Assembly (NCBI GenBank): GCA_022448645.1
Contig: JAKVBZ010000032.1
Span: 1-52,778 of the forward strand
Direction of reading: 5' to 3'
From: Pirellulaceae bacterium
GTDB taxonomy: Bacteria > Planctomycetota > Planctomycetia > Pirellulales > Pirellulaceae
DNA: 52,778 nt
The notes under the pieces were generated by a model. The model was not told where the DNA came from and did not search any database. It saw nothing but the letters and a program-made list of their open reading frames with translations. Shown here one piece after another: positions 1-7,838 of the stretch; position 1 is the stretch's first letter; every line of letters starts with the position of its first letter. Both the position numbers and the translations under genes were made by a program.

Positions 1-763
1 TAGTCTCGCCGGAATGATCCCTTAGATGAAACAGAACCGGGTAGGCCTTCAAGCGTAGTTCGACCTGGCGAGCGAATGCGTTGCCGTAGACGGGGCAGTC
101 AGAAGGGATTGCGCACATTTGCCGGATGCCGCCTGTAGTGCCCCAGCGTCGACACGACTTCTGTCCCAGGGGACCACACTCGTCACGTAAGCAGTTTGAT
201 GACAAAATAAGATCATAACACGACAGAAATCGACTATAATTCGTTAACTAAGTGACCAAAATTTATCACAACTGTGCGTTCATCGAATCATTGATACCAA
301 TGGCAGGAGATTTCAGAGGCCAGGTTTCCGTGCCAGGCTTGGATGTTAGTGGGCAACGATTTAACGTGATTTTCCGGTAAATATCCCAAACTTATGGCGG
401 AATCTTGTCTGTACACGCCGGGTTATTGTAGCTGGATGAACTTTGAAATCCTGAAAACACGCCCGAATAAAGACGCCGTCACTTTTGGCTTCATGGGCAG
501 TCAGTCATCCTGTTGGCTTTCAAAGTTGGGTGGTAGTGTCTTTTACGGAAACATCAGGCAATGCCCCAATGGATATCTTGTCGATTGGGTTCGTTAAGGT
601 GTTTAATAGTAATGGTTTATGTTTATTGGTGGTGTGCTGGTTGAAAATTATCAAAACATTTCTAAATAGGCCTATTGTGTAGTGGAATATGGTCATGAAA
701 TGAGCAATAATGGAAATATTGTGTCAACCTGAAGGGTGATTCGCTACTGGTGGGTGTCCTGTC
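1..763. other. Gene-poor left flank upstream of the BMC locus
   Basis: No convincing complete gene. On the - strand a frame stays open from about 243 to the left edge, with an ATG at 116-118, and could be the start of a gene running off the window; another - frame in the same place is also open, so neither is called. A perfect TATAAT sits at 235-240 on the + strand, but no good -35 hexamer lies 16-18 bases before it. TTGAAA at 641-646 is a possible -35 with only a weak -10 after it. The region must carry the promoter and any DeoR-type operator of the microcompartment locus, but no repeated operator-like site is clear to me. The short + frames at 394-597 and 485-682 have no protein-like features. 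Confidence 0.5.
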
Positions 764-1588
764 ATGATCGCTGAGAGCCGTCGAGTCAAGCTGTTGGAGG
801 TGATTCGCCAACGCAGCTTTGCCTCCTTGCCAGATTTGGCCGAAGTGATGGCGGTTTCGGAATCGACAATCCGGCGGGACCTGGAGCAATTGGAGGCCAG
901 CGGTGTCGCCAAGAGGACGCATGGTGGCGTGTTTTACATCGGTCCGAGACCTCACCTGCAACATTTCGACGACCGTCAGACTTCCGGCTGGGGCCGCAAG
1001 CGAGCTATTTCCCGAGTCGCAGCTGATTTGATCGAGGACGGTGATACTGTACTTCTCGATGGAGGCAGCACCACTTACGAGTTGGCTCAGTTACTGGTCG
1101 GACGACCATTGCAGATCGTCACTAACTCGCTGCCTGTAGCCACGTTGTTCACCTCGAGTATGGAAACGGATTTGGTGATGATTGGGGGCTATATCCACTC
1201 ACGAACTGGCGTGTCTCTTGGTCCATACGCACTGGGCATGCTGGAAGAACTGAACGCGCGGCGCGCCATTTTGAGCGTGGCGGGAGTGAACGAGCGTGGG
1301 TACTTCAATAGCAATCTTCTTTTGGTCGAAACTGAAAAGGCCATGATGCGAGCCGTCGATGAAGTCATCATCGTGGCCGACAGTACGAAGTTTGGTCACC
1401 AGAGCTTGGCGCTTCTCTGTGAGTTAGGAGAGATACACCGGTTGGTTGTGGACGATGCGATTGATAAGCCTTGGCTGAATAAATTGGCAGCTGCGGGAGT
1501 TGACGTGCGTTTGGCCTCTGTGGAAGACGCTGATGAGCATCAGGATGATGAATATCAGGACGATGAGGAAAGGGAACGGGGTAAGTGA
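764..1588 (+). CDS. DeoR-family transcriptional regulator of the BMC locus
   Basis: A 274-aa DeoR/GlpR-type repressor. Residues 5-57 form the winged HTH: the recognition helix reads [14 protein letters not shown], followed by the wing RTHGG, both typical of the family. The rest is the DeoR sensor domain, with the sugar-phosphate-binding signatures [10 protein letters not shown] and IVTNSLP, and VADSTKFG near the C-terminus. These domains usually bind a phosphorylated sugar intermediate and release DNA. A short acidic tail (ED, DDE and EDEER-like runs) extends the usual family length. It is the first gene of the locus, and its stop overlaps the GTG start of pduL by four bases (GTGA), so the two are probably translationally coupled. 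Inference: it controls the locus in response to fuculose- or rhamnulose-phosphate, as proposed for related planctomycetes. The ATG has only a weak G-rich upstream sequence as a ribosome site. Confidence 0.9.
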   Translation: MIAESRRVKLLEVIRQRSFASLPDLAEVMAVSESTIRRDLEQLEASGVAKRTHGGVFYIGPRPHLQHFDDRQTSGWGRKRAISRVAADLIEDGDTVLLDGGSTTYELAQLLVGRPLQIVTNSLPVATLFTSSMETDLVMIGGYIHSRTGVSLGPYALGMLEELNARRAILSVAGVNERGYFNSNLLLVETEKAMMRAVDEVIIVADSTKFGHQSLALLCELGEIHRLVVDDAIDKPWLNKLAAAGVDVRLASVEDADEHQDDEYQDDEERERGK

Positions 1589-2295
1589 CTATCAGGCAAA
1601 TCGATTTCGTAGATCGTAATCAGGTGGAGCGATTGGTTCGTGAGATTGTTTCACGGCCAATGCAGCCCGTTGCTCATCAGGACGCGTCTAGGCCGTCGGA
1701 GTTGGTGGTCAGCGTGTCAGCCAGGCACTGTCATTTGACTGACGAACACGTGGAAACGCTGTTTGGTCCCGGGCATCAACTGAAGCCGTCCAAGCCGTTG
1801 TATCAAGACGGTTTTTTTGCAGCCGAAGAAACGGTGATGGTAGTAGGGCCTAGGCGTAGAATGTTACCCAACGTGCGTGTGCTGGGTCCCACCAGGCCGC
1901 ATGATCAGGTCGAGTTGGCATTCACCGATGGCATTTCGCTCGGTATCGACCTTCCGGTACGACCAAGCGGCCAGATTGCTGGGACTCCAGGGTGTGTGTT
2001 GGTGGGGCCAGCAGGAGTTGTCGAGCTTGCCGAGGGAGTGATTCGTGCGGAGCGACATGTGCATATGAGTGACCACGATGCAGCTAGGTATGGCGTTCAA
2101 AACGGCGACCGCATGGACTTGCGTGTGGTGGCAGGAAGTTGCAGTACGGTGTTGAACGGGTTGCTAGTTCGCGCAGATACTGCCAGTAAGCTGGAAGTAC
2201 ATCTCGATACGGACGAAGGAAATGCCTGTAATCTTGACCAAGCGACACAGGTCGAGTTAGTGCAAGTGCAGGAAGAGTGTCAATGCCACTCGTAG
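1585..2295 (+). CDS. pduL: PduL-type BMC phosphate acyltransferase
   Basis: A 236-aa PduL/PTAC protein that interconverts acyl-CoA and acyl-phosphate inside the microcompartment and recycles CoA. Two PTAC beta-barrel halves are visible. The first carries the zinc-ligand motif SARHCHLT (His48, His50), the second AERHVHMS (His158, His160). The N-terminal helix [14 protein letters not shown] is amphipathic and precedes a Pro/Ala/Gln linker, the pattern of a BMC encapsulation peptide. The GTG start at 1585 overlaps the DeoR stop; an A/G-rich stretch (gaggaaaggg) lies upstream. It sits first among the enzymes, 104 bases ahead of the first shell gene. Its partners in sequence are the CoA-acylating aldehyde dehydrogenase and the kinase. 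Family assignment is firm. The true acyl group (lactyl rather than propionyl or acetyl) is inferred from the aldolase in the same locus. Confidence 0.93.
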   Translation: MTIRQIDFVDRNQVERLVREIVSRPMQPVAHQDASRPSELVVSVSARHCHLTDEHVETLFGPGHQLKPSKPLYQDGFFAAEETVMVVGPRRRMLPNVRVLGPTRPHDQVELAFTDGISLGIDLPVRPSGQIAGTPGCVLVGPAGVVELAEGVIRAERHVHMSDHDAARYGVQNGDRMDLRVVAGSCSTVLNGLLVRADTASKLEVHLDTDEGNACNLDQATQVELVQVQEECQCHS

Positions 2296-2318
2296 CTTTT
2301 CGGGAGTAGTATCACGTA

Positions 2319-2342
2319 GGAGCTTTGTAGTAACGAAGCTCC
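2319..2342 (+). other. Hairpin between pduL and first BMC-H gene
   Basis: GGAGCTTT (2319-2326) pairs with GAAGCTCC (2335-2342): seven Watson-Crick pairs plus one G-U closing pair around an 8-base loop. It lies in the 104-base spacer before the first shell gene and has no T-run, so it is not a classical terminator. It could stabilise or mark a processed mRNA end that separates low-dose enzyme from high-dose shell expression; that role is inference. Confidence 0.4.
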
Positions 2343-2399
2343 GAAATCATTCGGAATTTGTTAACTCAGTTATTTTCACCATTGACTGGAGACTCAGGT

Positions 2400-2693
2400 A
2401 TGCCAAAGACCATTGAAGCACTCGGCATGATTGAAACTCGCGGCTTTGTGGCTTTATTGGAAGCTACTGACGCGATGATGAAGGCGGCGAACGTCGACTT
2501 CAAAGGATGGGACAAAGTTGGATCAGGTTTGGTGTCCGCGTTTGTAGCGGGCGACGTTGCGGCGGTGAAGGCAGCGACGGACGCGGGGGTTTCCGCTGCT
2601 GGTCGTGTTGGCGAGGTGATCAGCGTCCAAGTGATTCCACGTCCCCACGAAGACTTGACGAATGTCTTGCCGAAACTTGCAAAAAGTAAATGA
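2400..2693 (+). CDS. BMC-H hexameric shell protein 1
   Basis: A 97-aa single BMC domain (Pfam00936 type) that forms hexameric tiles of the microcompartment facets. Diagnostic features are the N-terminal strand [20 protein letters not shown], the helix-turn KAANVDF, the pore loop VGSG (residues 40-43), the segment [13 protein letters not shown] and the C-terminal strand VIPRPHEDL. The frame could start 14 codons earlier, at 2358, but the ATG at 2400 is chosen. It follows GGAG (about 2388) at a good distance, and the protein then begins exactly where the family does. It pairs with a second, clearly paralogous BMC-H 111 bases downstream. The C-terminal tail ends in KLAKSK, longer than that of the second copy. 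Confidence 0.95.
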   Translation: MPKTIEALGMIETRGFVALLEATDAMMKAANVDFKGWDKVGSGLVSAFVAGDVAAVKAATDAGVSAAGRVGEVISVQVIPRPHEDLTNVLPKLAKSK

Positions 2694-2753
2694 TTTCGAC
2701 GAGGTAGAACGATGTCACGCGAGCCGGGCGTGAGTCCATCAATGTAACCAATT

Positions 2754-2787
2754 GTCGTTGTGTTCGGCCCACACGAGTGACTTTTTT
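2754..2787 (+). terminator. Terminator-like attenuator between the two BMC-H genes
   Basis: The arm 2754-2763 (GTCGTTGTGT) pairs with 2771-2781 (ACACGAGTGAC) around the 7-base loop TCGGCCC. There are ten pairs including two G-U, with one bulged G at 2775, followed directly by six T at 2782-2787. This is the form of an intrinsic terminator, but it lies inside the operon, 18 bases before the second BMC-H start codon. Read-through could set the ratio of the first to later shell genes. That regulatory role is inference. Confidence 0.5.
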
Positions 2788-2804
2788 GAGTAGGAAATAG
2801 ACCT

Positions 2805-3074
2805 ATGAGTACAGCAATCGGCTTGATCGAAACGAAAGGCCTGGTAGGGCTGATAGAGGCCACCGACGCCATGGCCAAAGCAGCTAATGTGGATATCGTG
2901 AAGCGGATCGGCATTGGCGGAGGATTGGAAACAACCGTTGTACGTGGCGACGTGGGAAGTGTTCGAGCCGCAGTGGAGGCTGGTGCCCAGGCTGCGAGCC
3001 AGGTCGGCGAGTTGGTGTCGAGTCACGTCATTCCGCGTCCTGCCGACGGTTTGGTGGATGCTTATTTGAAGTAG
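2805..3074 (+). CDS. BMC-H hexameric shell protein 2
   Basis: An 89-aa single BMC-domain shell protein, paralogous to the preceding gene. Shared landmarks are [42 protein letters not shown] and VIPRPADGL. The pore loop reads IGGG (residues 37-40) rather than VGSG, so the two hexamers should have different pore linings. The ATG follows AGGA at a normal distance. It ends nearly flush with the conserved domain (DAYLK), with no long tail. It lies after a terminator-like hairpin and about 150 bases ahead of the kinase gene; that spacer holds an imperfect inverted repeat at 3132-3155 (CGGAAACGG/CCGTTGCCG, one mismatch). The two BMC-H genes together would supply the flat facets. No tandem-domain BMC-T gene is present in the window. 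Confidence 0.95.
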   Translation: MSTAIGLIETKGLVGLIEATDAMAKAANVDIVKRIGIGGGLETTVVRGDVGSVRAAVEAGAQAASQVGELVSSHVIPRPADGLVDAYLK

Positions 3075-3226
3075 GGCCAAAGTGCGGGGCGTTATACGCA
3101 TTCAGTGACCTGGCAGCTGCCTGCCGGAACACGGAAACGGTTCATGCCGTTGCCGTAATCTGGAATGAAGGCTGCTGCCGCAGGATGAGTAAAGCCCACA
3201 GATTGGCTCTGATCGAGGGGGGAGTG

Positions 3227-4411
3227 ATGAAAATTCTAGTAGCGAATCTTGGGTCAACCAGTTTTAAGTTTCGCTTGCTGGATATGGTCGACCAGACTCA
3301 GTTGGCTCGAGGCGGTGTCGATCGCATCGGGTCTGTACAGAGTCGTTGTCGAGCCGAAATTGGTTCGTTCACCGATGAGACGACTCGCCGGGTGTCCAAT
3401 CATGCGGATGCACTGGATTATTGTTTTCAGCAGTTGACAGATCCTGAATATGGCTGTCTGGCTAATGTCAATGATGTCGCAGGAGTAGGGTTCAAAACGG
3501 TTCATGGTGGGCGCGCCAGCGGGGTGCAACGTGTCAATGAAGACGTCCTGCAAGCGATGCAAGAAATGTCGTCCGTGGCTCCAGCTCATAATCCACCGTA
3601 CATCCGAGCGATGCGTTTGATGTCGGACCGGTTTCCCGAATTGCCACTCGTGGCCGCATTCGAAACAGAATTTCACCAAACCATTCCCGAGCGACAGCGT
3701 CGCTATGCCATTCCAAGCGATTGGGCCGAATCGTACCAGGTCAAGCGTTGGGGGTTTCATGGAGCCAGTCACCGTTACATTGCCGAGCGAACCGCAGCCG
3801 TCATGGGGCGCGACGACCTGCGTGTGATTTCGTGTCACCTGGGCGGCTCTAGCAGCCTATGTGCCATCCGAAACGGGGCTAGTGTTTCCACAACGATGGG
3901 GATGAGTCCCCAAACAGGACTCCCACAGAACAATCGTGTGGGAGACTTTGATCCGTTTGCTTTGCCATGGTTAATGGAACGTACTGGTAAGACGCTGCCG
4001 GAGCTATTGCAAACGTTGGCTAACGAAAGTGGTTTGGCCGGTTTGAGTGGAACTAGCGGGGATGTGCGTGATTTAGAAAACGCCGCCGTTGAAGGGGATG
4101 CAAAGGCTCAGTTGGCACTAGAGGTGTATACGACAGACATTCGACGGCAGTTGGGCGGACTGCTTGTGGAATTGGGGGGGGCAGATGTGGTCGTGTTCAC
4201 CGGAGGTATCGGTGAAAACTCAGCCGGTATTCGGACCGCTGTGTGTCGGCAACTGGAAGAACTGGGCGTCGTGTTAGATGGTCGCGCCAATGTCGGGGCA
4301 CAAGGTGAATGTGAGATATCGTCACCCCAAAGCCGTGTCAAGCTGTGGGTGATTCCGACGAACGAAGAAATTATTGTGGCCCGACAAGTCCAAAAGCTTT
4401 TGCAAGGGTAG
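3227..4411 (+). CDS. ackA: Acetate kinase family protein of the BMC locus (divergent active site)
   Basis: A 394-aa acetokinase-family enzyme expected to convert the acyl-phosphate made by PduL into carboxylate plus ATP. Visible signatures are ILVANLGSTSFKF (residues 3-15), AHNPPYI, GFHGASHRYIAER, NNRVGDFDPF (active-site Arg retained), FTGGIGENSAGIR and the C-terminal PTNEE glutamate. Two positions differ from characterised acetate kinases. The FDTAFHQ motif reads FETEFHQ (catalytic Asp replaced by Glu146), and GHRVVHGG reads GFKTVHGG (active-site Arg replaced by Lys90). These changes suggest a BMC-specific subfamily, perhaps tuned for lactyl-phosphate; that is inference. The start at 3227 is chosen over 3185 because the purine-rich gaggggggagtg precedes it and it matches the family N-terminus. 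The stop codon overlaps the ribosome site of the next shell gene. Confidence 0.88.
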   Translation: MKILVANLGSTSFKFRLLDMVDQTQLARGGVDRIGSVQSRCRAEIGSFTDETTRRVSNHADALDYCFQQLTDPEYGCLANVNDVAGVGFKTVHGGRASGVQRVNEDVLQAMQEMSSVAPAHNPPYIRAMRLMSDRFPELPLVAAFETEFHQTIPERQRRYAIPSDWAESYQVKRWGFHGASHRYIAERTAAVMGRDDLRVISCHLGGSSSLCAIRNGASVSTTMGMSPQTGLPQNNRVGDFDPFALPWLMERTGKTLPELLQTLANESGLAGLSGTSGDVRDLENAAVEGDAKAQLALEVYTTDIRRQLGGLLVELGGADVVVFTGGIGENSAGIRTAVCRQLEELGVVLDGRANVGAQGECEISSPQSRVKLWVIPTNEEIIVARQVQKLLQG

Positions 4412-4415
4412 GACC

Positions 4416-4724
4416 ATGTTTGTTGCTAAAGTAACTGGTGCCCTCGTGGCAACTCAAAAGGTAGACACGATGGTCGGTCATAAGCTCCTGGTTGTCGAGC
4501 CTTATCGACTGGACAGTGAGAGTCGAAAAAATCTCGCGCCCACCGGACGAACGTTTGTAGCTGTCGATACCGTTGGCGCCGGCGACGGGGAAATGGTGCT
4601 GATTACGCAAGGATCCAGCGCACGCCTCACGCCCGAGACGAAGAACCTGCCAGTCGACACGGTAATCATAGGGATCGTAGATCAAGTGCATGTCGACCAA
4701 TCGTGTGTGTATGACCGCGATTAG
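4416..4724 (+). CDS. BMC-P (EutN/CcmL) pentameric shell protein 1
   Basis: A 102-aa EutN/CcmL-type protein that forms the pentamers capping the shell vertices. Features: N-terminal strand MFVAKVTGALVATQK, KLLVVEPYRL, the signature DTVGAGDGEMVLITQGSSAR, and a C-terminal IIGIVDQV strand. The ATG at 4416 is chosen because AAGGGTAGGA sits just before it and includes the stop codon of the kinase gene, which indicates tight coupling. It has a slightly longer insertion between the second and third strands (DSESRKNLAPTGR) than the second pentamer protein. It is one of three BMC-P genes in the locus, each placed beside an enzyme gene. The compound loop would change the vertex surface or small channel; its functional meaning is unknown. 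Confidence 0.93.
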   Translation: MFVAKVTGALVATQKVDTMVGHKLLVVEPYRLDSESRKNLAPTGRTFVAVDTVGAGDGEMVLITQGSSARLTPETKNLPVDTVIIGIVDQVHVDQSCVYDRD

Positions 4725-4804
4725 GTCGAATTCGCTCCCGCGCGGAAGGTGGGAATGAGCGGCAAAGTAGAAGTATCATTTGGGTAATAGATTGAGATAA
4801 CAAA

Positions 4805-6238
4805 ATGCAGTGGAACGAAAATTTAATTCGGTCGGTTGTCACGCAGGTGCTTGCCGAAGTGGGGCAGATACCATCTATGCAAGGTTCCGGTGCCGCCACC
4901 GGTCGTCACGGCGTTTTCGATTGTGTGCAGCAAGCCGTCGCTGCGGCACGCGATGCGTTCGAGCAGCTTTCCGAGCGTACGATCGAAGATCGCAAACGAA
5001 TCATTGACCACATTCGCCGAATTTCCATCGAACAGCGAGTCGAATTGGGCACGATGGAAATGGAAGAAACCCGCATTGGTCGGCTCGAGCACAAGATCGA
5101 AAAACTCATGACACTCGGGAAAAAGACTCCAGGTGTTGAATTTCTGAGGAGTGAGATCTTCAGCGGTGATCACGGGTTAGCCGTTATTGAACATGCTCCT
5201 TTTGGCGTGATCGGTGCCATCACACCTGTCACGCATTCGCTTCCCACGATTACCGGCAACGCCGTCAGTATGATAGCAGGCGGTAATACTTTGGTCGTCA
5301 ACCCTCATCCCAGTGGCCGACGAGTGGCGGCTGAAGGAGTTCGCCGGTTTAACGAAGCGATTTACCAAGACTTGGGTATCGATAACCTTATCTGCGTCAT
5401 TAGTGAGCCTACGCTTGAATCGGCTAACGAAATTTTCAGTCACCGCGACGTGGCTCTCATCTGTGTTACGGGTGGGCCTGCGGTCGCTCGGGCGGCCTTG
5501 AATTCAGGCAAACGTGCCATCGTTGCAGGCCCTGGAAATCCACCTGTGGTCGTTGACGAAACGGCCGACCTGGCAAGAGCTGCCCGCTCGATCATCACTG
5601 GCGGTGCCTATGACAACAACCTGTTGTGTATTGCTGAAAAAGAAGTGTTTGTCGTCGAGTCAGTGTTTGACGAGATGATGTCGGCCATGGAGCAGGAAGG
5701 CGCCGTCCGCCTGCAGCCTGCAGAAGTCGATCGGCTGACCCGTGAAGCCATCACTGCCGTCGGTGAGGGTGCACACAGGCACGACGTGCCAGCCAAGGAG
5801 TTCCTGGGACAGGATGCGAGTGTTCTGGCGAGGGCTGTCGGAAAATCTGTTACCGAAGAAACGGAATTGTTGTTCGGGGAAACCGATGAGACGAGCCCAT
5901 TTGTTTCCGTTGAACAAATGATGCCATTTGTTCCCTTTGTTCGTTGTCGAAACGTCGATGAGGCGATCGATAAAGCTAAGCAATATGAACACGGATTCCG
6001 TCATACGGCCATCATTCATTCCACCAACGTGCGCAACATGACTCGGATGGGACGGGTTATGGACACAACCTTATTCGTCAAAAACGGCCCTTGCTTTTCG
6101 GCTTTGGGGGTAGGCGGCGAAGGATACCTTTCATATTCCATCGCGACGCCAACCGGCGAAGGTGTCACGACGCCTTTGACGTTCACCCGTGAACGGCGCT
6201 GTTCAATGATTGATGAATTGTGCATTTTAGGGAAGTAA
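4805..6238 (+). CDS. BMC CoA-acylating aldehyde dehydrogenase (PduP-like)
   Basis: A 477-aa aldehyde dehydrogenase that should oxidise an aldehyde to acyl-CoA with NAD+ in the BMC lumen. The first ~18 residues, [17 protein letters not shown], form an amphipathic helix followed by a Gly/Ser/Ala linker, matching an encapsulation peptide. The Rossmann/ALDH core shows [24 protein letters not shown] and [12 protein letters not shown]. The catalytic Cys is in NNLLCIAEK (Cys275), as in PduP/EutE enzymes. The substrate is inferred to be L-lactaldehyde from the neighbouring class II aldolase, with lactyl-CoA then passed to PduL. It lies between two vertex-protein genes. The ribosome site is weak (TGAGATA before ATG). 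Family is certain; substrate is inferred. Confidence 0.94.
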   Translation: MQWNENLIRSVVTQVLAEVGQIPSMQGSGAATGRHGVFDCVQQAVAAARDAFEQLSERTIEDRKRIIDHIRRISIEQRVELGTMEMEETRIGRLEHKIEKLMTLGKKTPGVEFLRSEIFSGDHGLAVIEHAPFGVIGAITPVTHSLPTITGNAVSMIAGGNTLVVNPHPSGRRVAAEGVRRFNEAIYQDLGIDNLICVISEPTLESANEIFSHRDVALICVTGGPAVARAALNSGKRAIVAGPGNPPVVVDETADLARAARSIITGGAYDNNLLCIAEKEVFVVESVFDEMMSAMEQEGAVRLQPAEVDRLTREAITAVGEGAHRHDVPAKEFLGQDASVLARAVGKSVTEETELLFGETDETSPFVSVEQMMPFVPFVRCRNVDEAIDKAKQYEHGFRHTAIIHSTNVRNMTRMGRVMDTTLFVKNGPCFSALGVGGEGYLSYSIATPTGEGVTTPLTFTRERRCSMIDELCILGK

Positions 6239-6263
6239 ACGAGGGCCAAAAGTTACAAAACTC

Positions 6264-6524
6264 ATGCTGTTAGCACTCGTCATAGGTACCGCTGTTGCGA
6301 CGAAAAAGCACGCCACGATGCAGGGGCAAAAGCTCCTCGTGGTGCAGCCTCAGTTGCGCGATGGGAAGACTCCTGACGGCGACCCTCAGATTGCGGTGGA
6401 CGGAGTTGGAGCAGGAATTGGTGAGATGGTGATGATCACTAGCGACGGTCGTACGGCAAGGCAAATTGTAGGACATGACAACACGCCGGTACGCTGGACC
6501 GTGATTGGGATTCAGGATGCATGA
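6264..6524 (+). CDS. BMC-P (EutN/CcmL) pentameric shell protein 2
   Basis: An 86-aa EutN/CcmL-type vertex protein, the shortest of the three. It begins MLLALVIGTAVATKKH and continues with KLLVVQPQL, the signature GVGAGIGEMVMITSDGRTAR, and ends TVIGIQDA. Its stop codon overlaps the ATG of the next gene (ATGATGA), so the two are translationally coupled. It follows the aldehyde dehydrogenase by only 25 bases. The compact strand loops make it the most canonical member. Three BMC-P paralogues in one locus is the arrangement known from PVM-type microcompartments, where heteromeric or alternative pentamers are possible. Confidence 0.93.
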   Translation: MLLALVIGTAVATKKHATMQGQKLLVVQPQLRDGKTPDGDPQIAVDGVGAGIGEMVMITSDGRTARQIVGHDNTPVRWTVIGIQDA

Positions 6525-7201
6525 TGATTTCAGAATCTCAAATCGAGGAAATTGTGGGGCGAGTCGTACAGGAACTGCGCCAACGGGAAAAGTTAGCAAT
6601 ACAACAGGTCAACGTACCGGCAACCGAGAGCGAAAGAAATGCGTCCGAGGTGTGTGTCCTGAACGAGCGGGTCGTCACACTGGCTGTTGTAGAAAAACTC
6701 ACAGTTCGTCCGGCGGAGCTGCGGGTACCGACGGGAGCCGTCATCACTCCTTCGGTGCGTGACTGGTTGCGCGAACAAGAGGTAGAACTGGTGTTCGAGA
6801 CTTCTCCACAGAAGAATTTGGTTTCGCCGAACAGACTCGTTTGGTTGGTGCGGTGGCGCACGAACATGTCAGACGAAGCTTGCTGTCATGTGAAAATGAC
6901 AGGAAACGTTCAAAGTGAATGGTACGAAGGTGCAGATGCTATCCAACGGGTTCACCAACGACTTCGTGATGAGCAGGGATCGTGTCGCCTGCGTGTAGTG
7001 TTGTTTACTGACTTTCCAGCTGTCGCGGTATGTGAGTTAAATCGAGAAAAAAATGTACGGGCGGCGGCATGTGCCGACATGGCGTCGCTAAGAGATTCCT
7101 TGACGACGTTGCAGCATAATGTGTTGGTGTTGGGTACCCGACACAGTCGTGTGAAAGAACTTGTCGGGTTGGTTTCCGAATTCGGCAACGCGTCACCATA
7201 G
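6521..7201 (+). CDS. BMC-associated protein: encapsulation-type helix plus degenerate RpiB-like domain
   Basis: A 226-aa protein without a firm family name. Three parts can be seen. Residues 3-22 (ISESQIEEIVGRVVQELRQR) form an amphipathic helix like an encapsulation peptide. Residues 48-92 contain VVTLAVVEKL, then LRVPTGAVITPSVRDWLRE, a short element that I associate with BMC-linked proteins. Residues ~155-220 read AVAVCELNREKNVRAAACAD, then HNVLVLGTRH, which follows the spacing of the RpiB/LacAB fold (its AANKxxGIRAA and NVLxLGAR motifs). The RpiB catalytic Cys-containing glycine loop is not evident, so it is probably not an active isomerase. It overlaps the upstream vertex gene by four bases, and a third vertex gene follows. 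A second ATG at 6524 is an alternative start. The RpiB relation is a pattern-based inference needing a profile search. Confidence 0.72.
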   Translation: MMISESQIEEIVGRVVQELRQREKLAIQQVNVPATESERNASEVCVLNERVVTLAVVEKLTVRPAELRVPTGAVITPSVRDWLREQEVELVFETSPQKNLVSPNRLVWLVRWRTNMSDEACCHVKMTGNVQSEWYEGADAIQRVHQRLRDEQGSCRLRVVLFTDFPAVAVCELNREKNVRAAACADMASLRDSLTTLQHNVLVLGTRHSRVKELVGLVSEFGNASP

Positions 7202-7249
7202 TGGGCCTGAACATAGCAATAAGACGAGAGATAAATACAGAAAGCGTTT

Positions 7250-7552
7250 ATGCGAATCGCAAACATCATCGGTACCGTCACACTCAGCCGAGCTCATCCG
7301 AGCTTGCGTGGTGCCACATGGAAAATGGCTGTGCCGTTAGGGTGGGATCAATTGGTTGATGATGAGCCCGCCACGAGAGAAGCGCTGGTGCTCTACGACG
7401 AGTTAGGGGCGGGGCAGGGTAGTCGAGTCATGTTGAGCGAGGGTCGTGAAGCGTCTCAGCCGTTTTATCCTGAAGTCAAGCCGATAGATGCCTACAACTC
7501 CGGAATCCTGGACGACGTGTATTTAGGGCCATCTGTCGGCCAGAAGAAGTAG
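7250..7552 (+). CDS. BMC-P (EutN/CcmL) pentameric shell protein 3
   Basis: A 100-aa EutN/CcmL-type vertex protein, the most divergent of the three. It opens with MRIANIIGTVTLSRAHPSL, has MAVPLGWDQL in place of the usual LLVVQP strand, and carries the signature ELGAGQGSRVMLSEGREAS. The tail ends YNSGILDDVYLGP, contacting the region where other members have IIGIVD. It is separated from the next gene by nearly 290 bases, so the transcript may end or restart here. The NWxL/GWDQL-type change and the SEGREA loop suggest a different interface from the other two pentamers. Confidence 0.9.
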   Translation: MRIANIIGTVTLSRAHPSLRGATWKMAVPLGWDQLVDDEPATREALVLYDELGAGQGSRVMLSEGREASQPFYPEVKPIDAYNSGILDDVYLGPSVGQKK

Positions 7553-7838
7553 AAATAGGTGATGGCTGCCTCAGCGTCGTACACAGGCCGCTTTCCACCG
7601 AACGAGCTCCATCGATGCCGTAACCTAGAGACAAAGTTTTAGCGGTTTATACAGACTAAAGGCTTATGAAAACGAACTGTCACAATAACAACTTTCTGCG
7701 AAATAATTGTATCTCGTAGGCCAGGGCGCGGTATCGCCGTGTACCTTGTTGCATTCAAAATTTCGATAGGTGGCCGAAAGCTACCAGCTTGATTCGAACG
7801 TTATCACACAACCCACGACCCCTTAACCCAGAGTGATC
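7553..7838. other. Spacer before the aldolase gene
   Basis: A 286-base spacer inside the BMC locus, by far the largest there. It is AT-richer around 7635-7715. A small stem (GGTGGC/GCTACC, one G-U, loop cgaaa) lies near 7770. I see no pair of -35/-10 hexamers good enough to call, but its length suggests that the aldolase and dehydrogenase have their own promoter. Confidence 0.4.

Noticed and set aside
235..240. Promoter of the BMC operon at TATAAT
   Set aside because: A perfect -10 but no acceptable -35 at 16-18 bases, and more than 500 bases from the first gene; left as a note only.
1..243. Open - frame reaching the left edge
   Set aside because: Two - frames are open in parallel and only ~80 codons are visible; not enough to call a partial gene.
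3254..3838. 194-codon - frame inside ackA
   Set aside because: Antisense shadow of strongly conserved acetokinase motifs.
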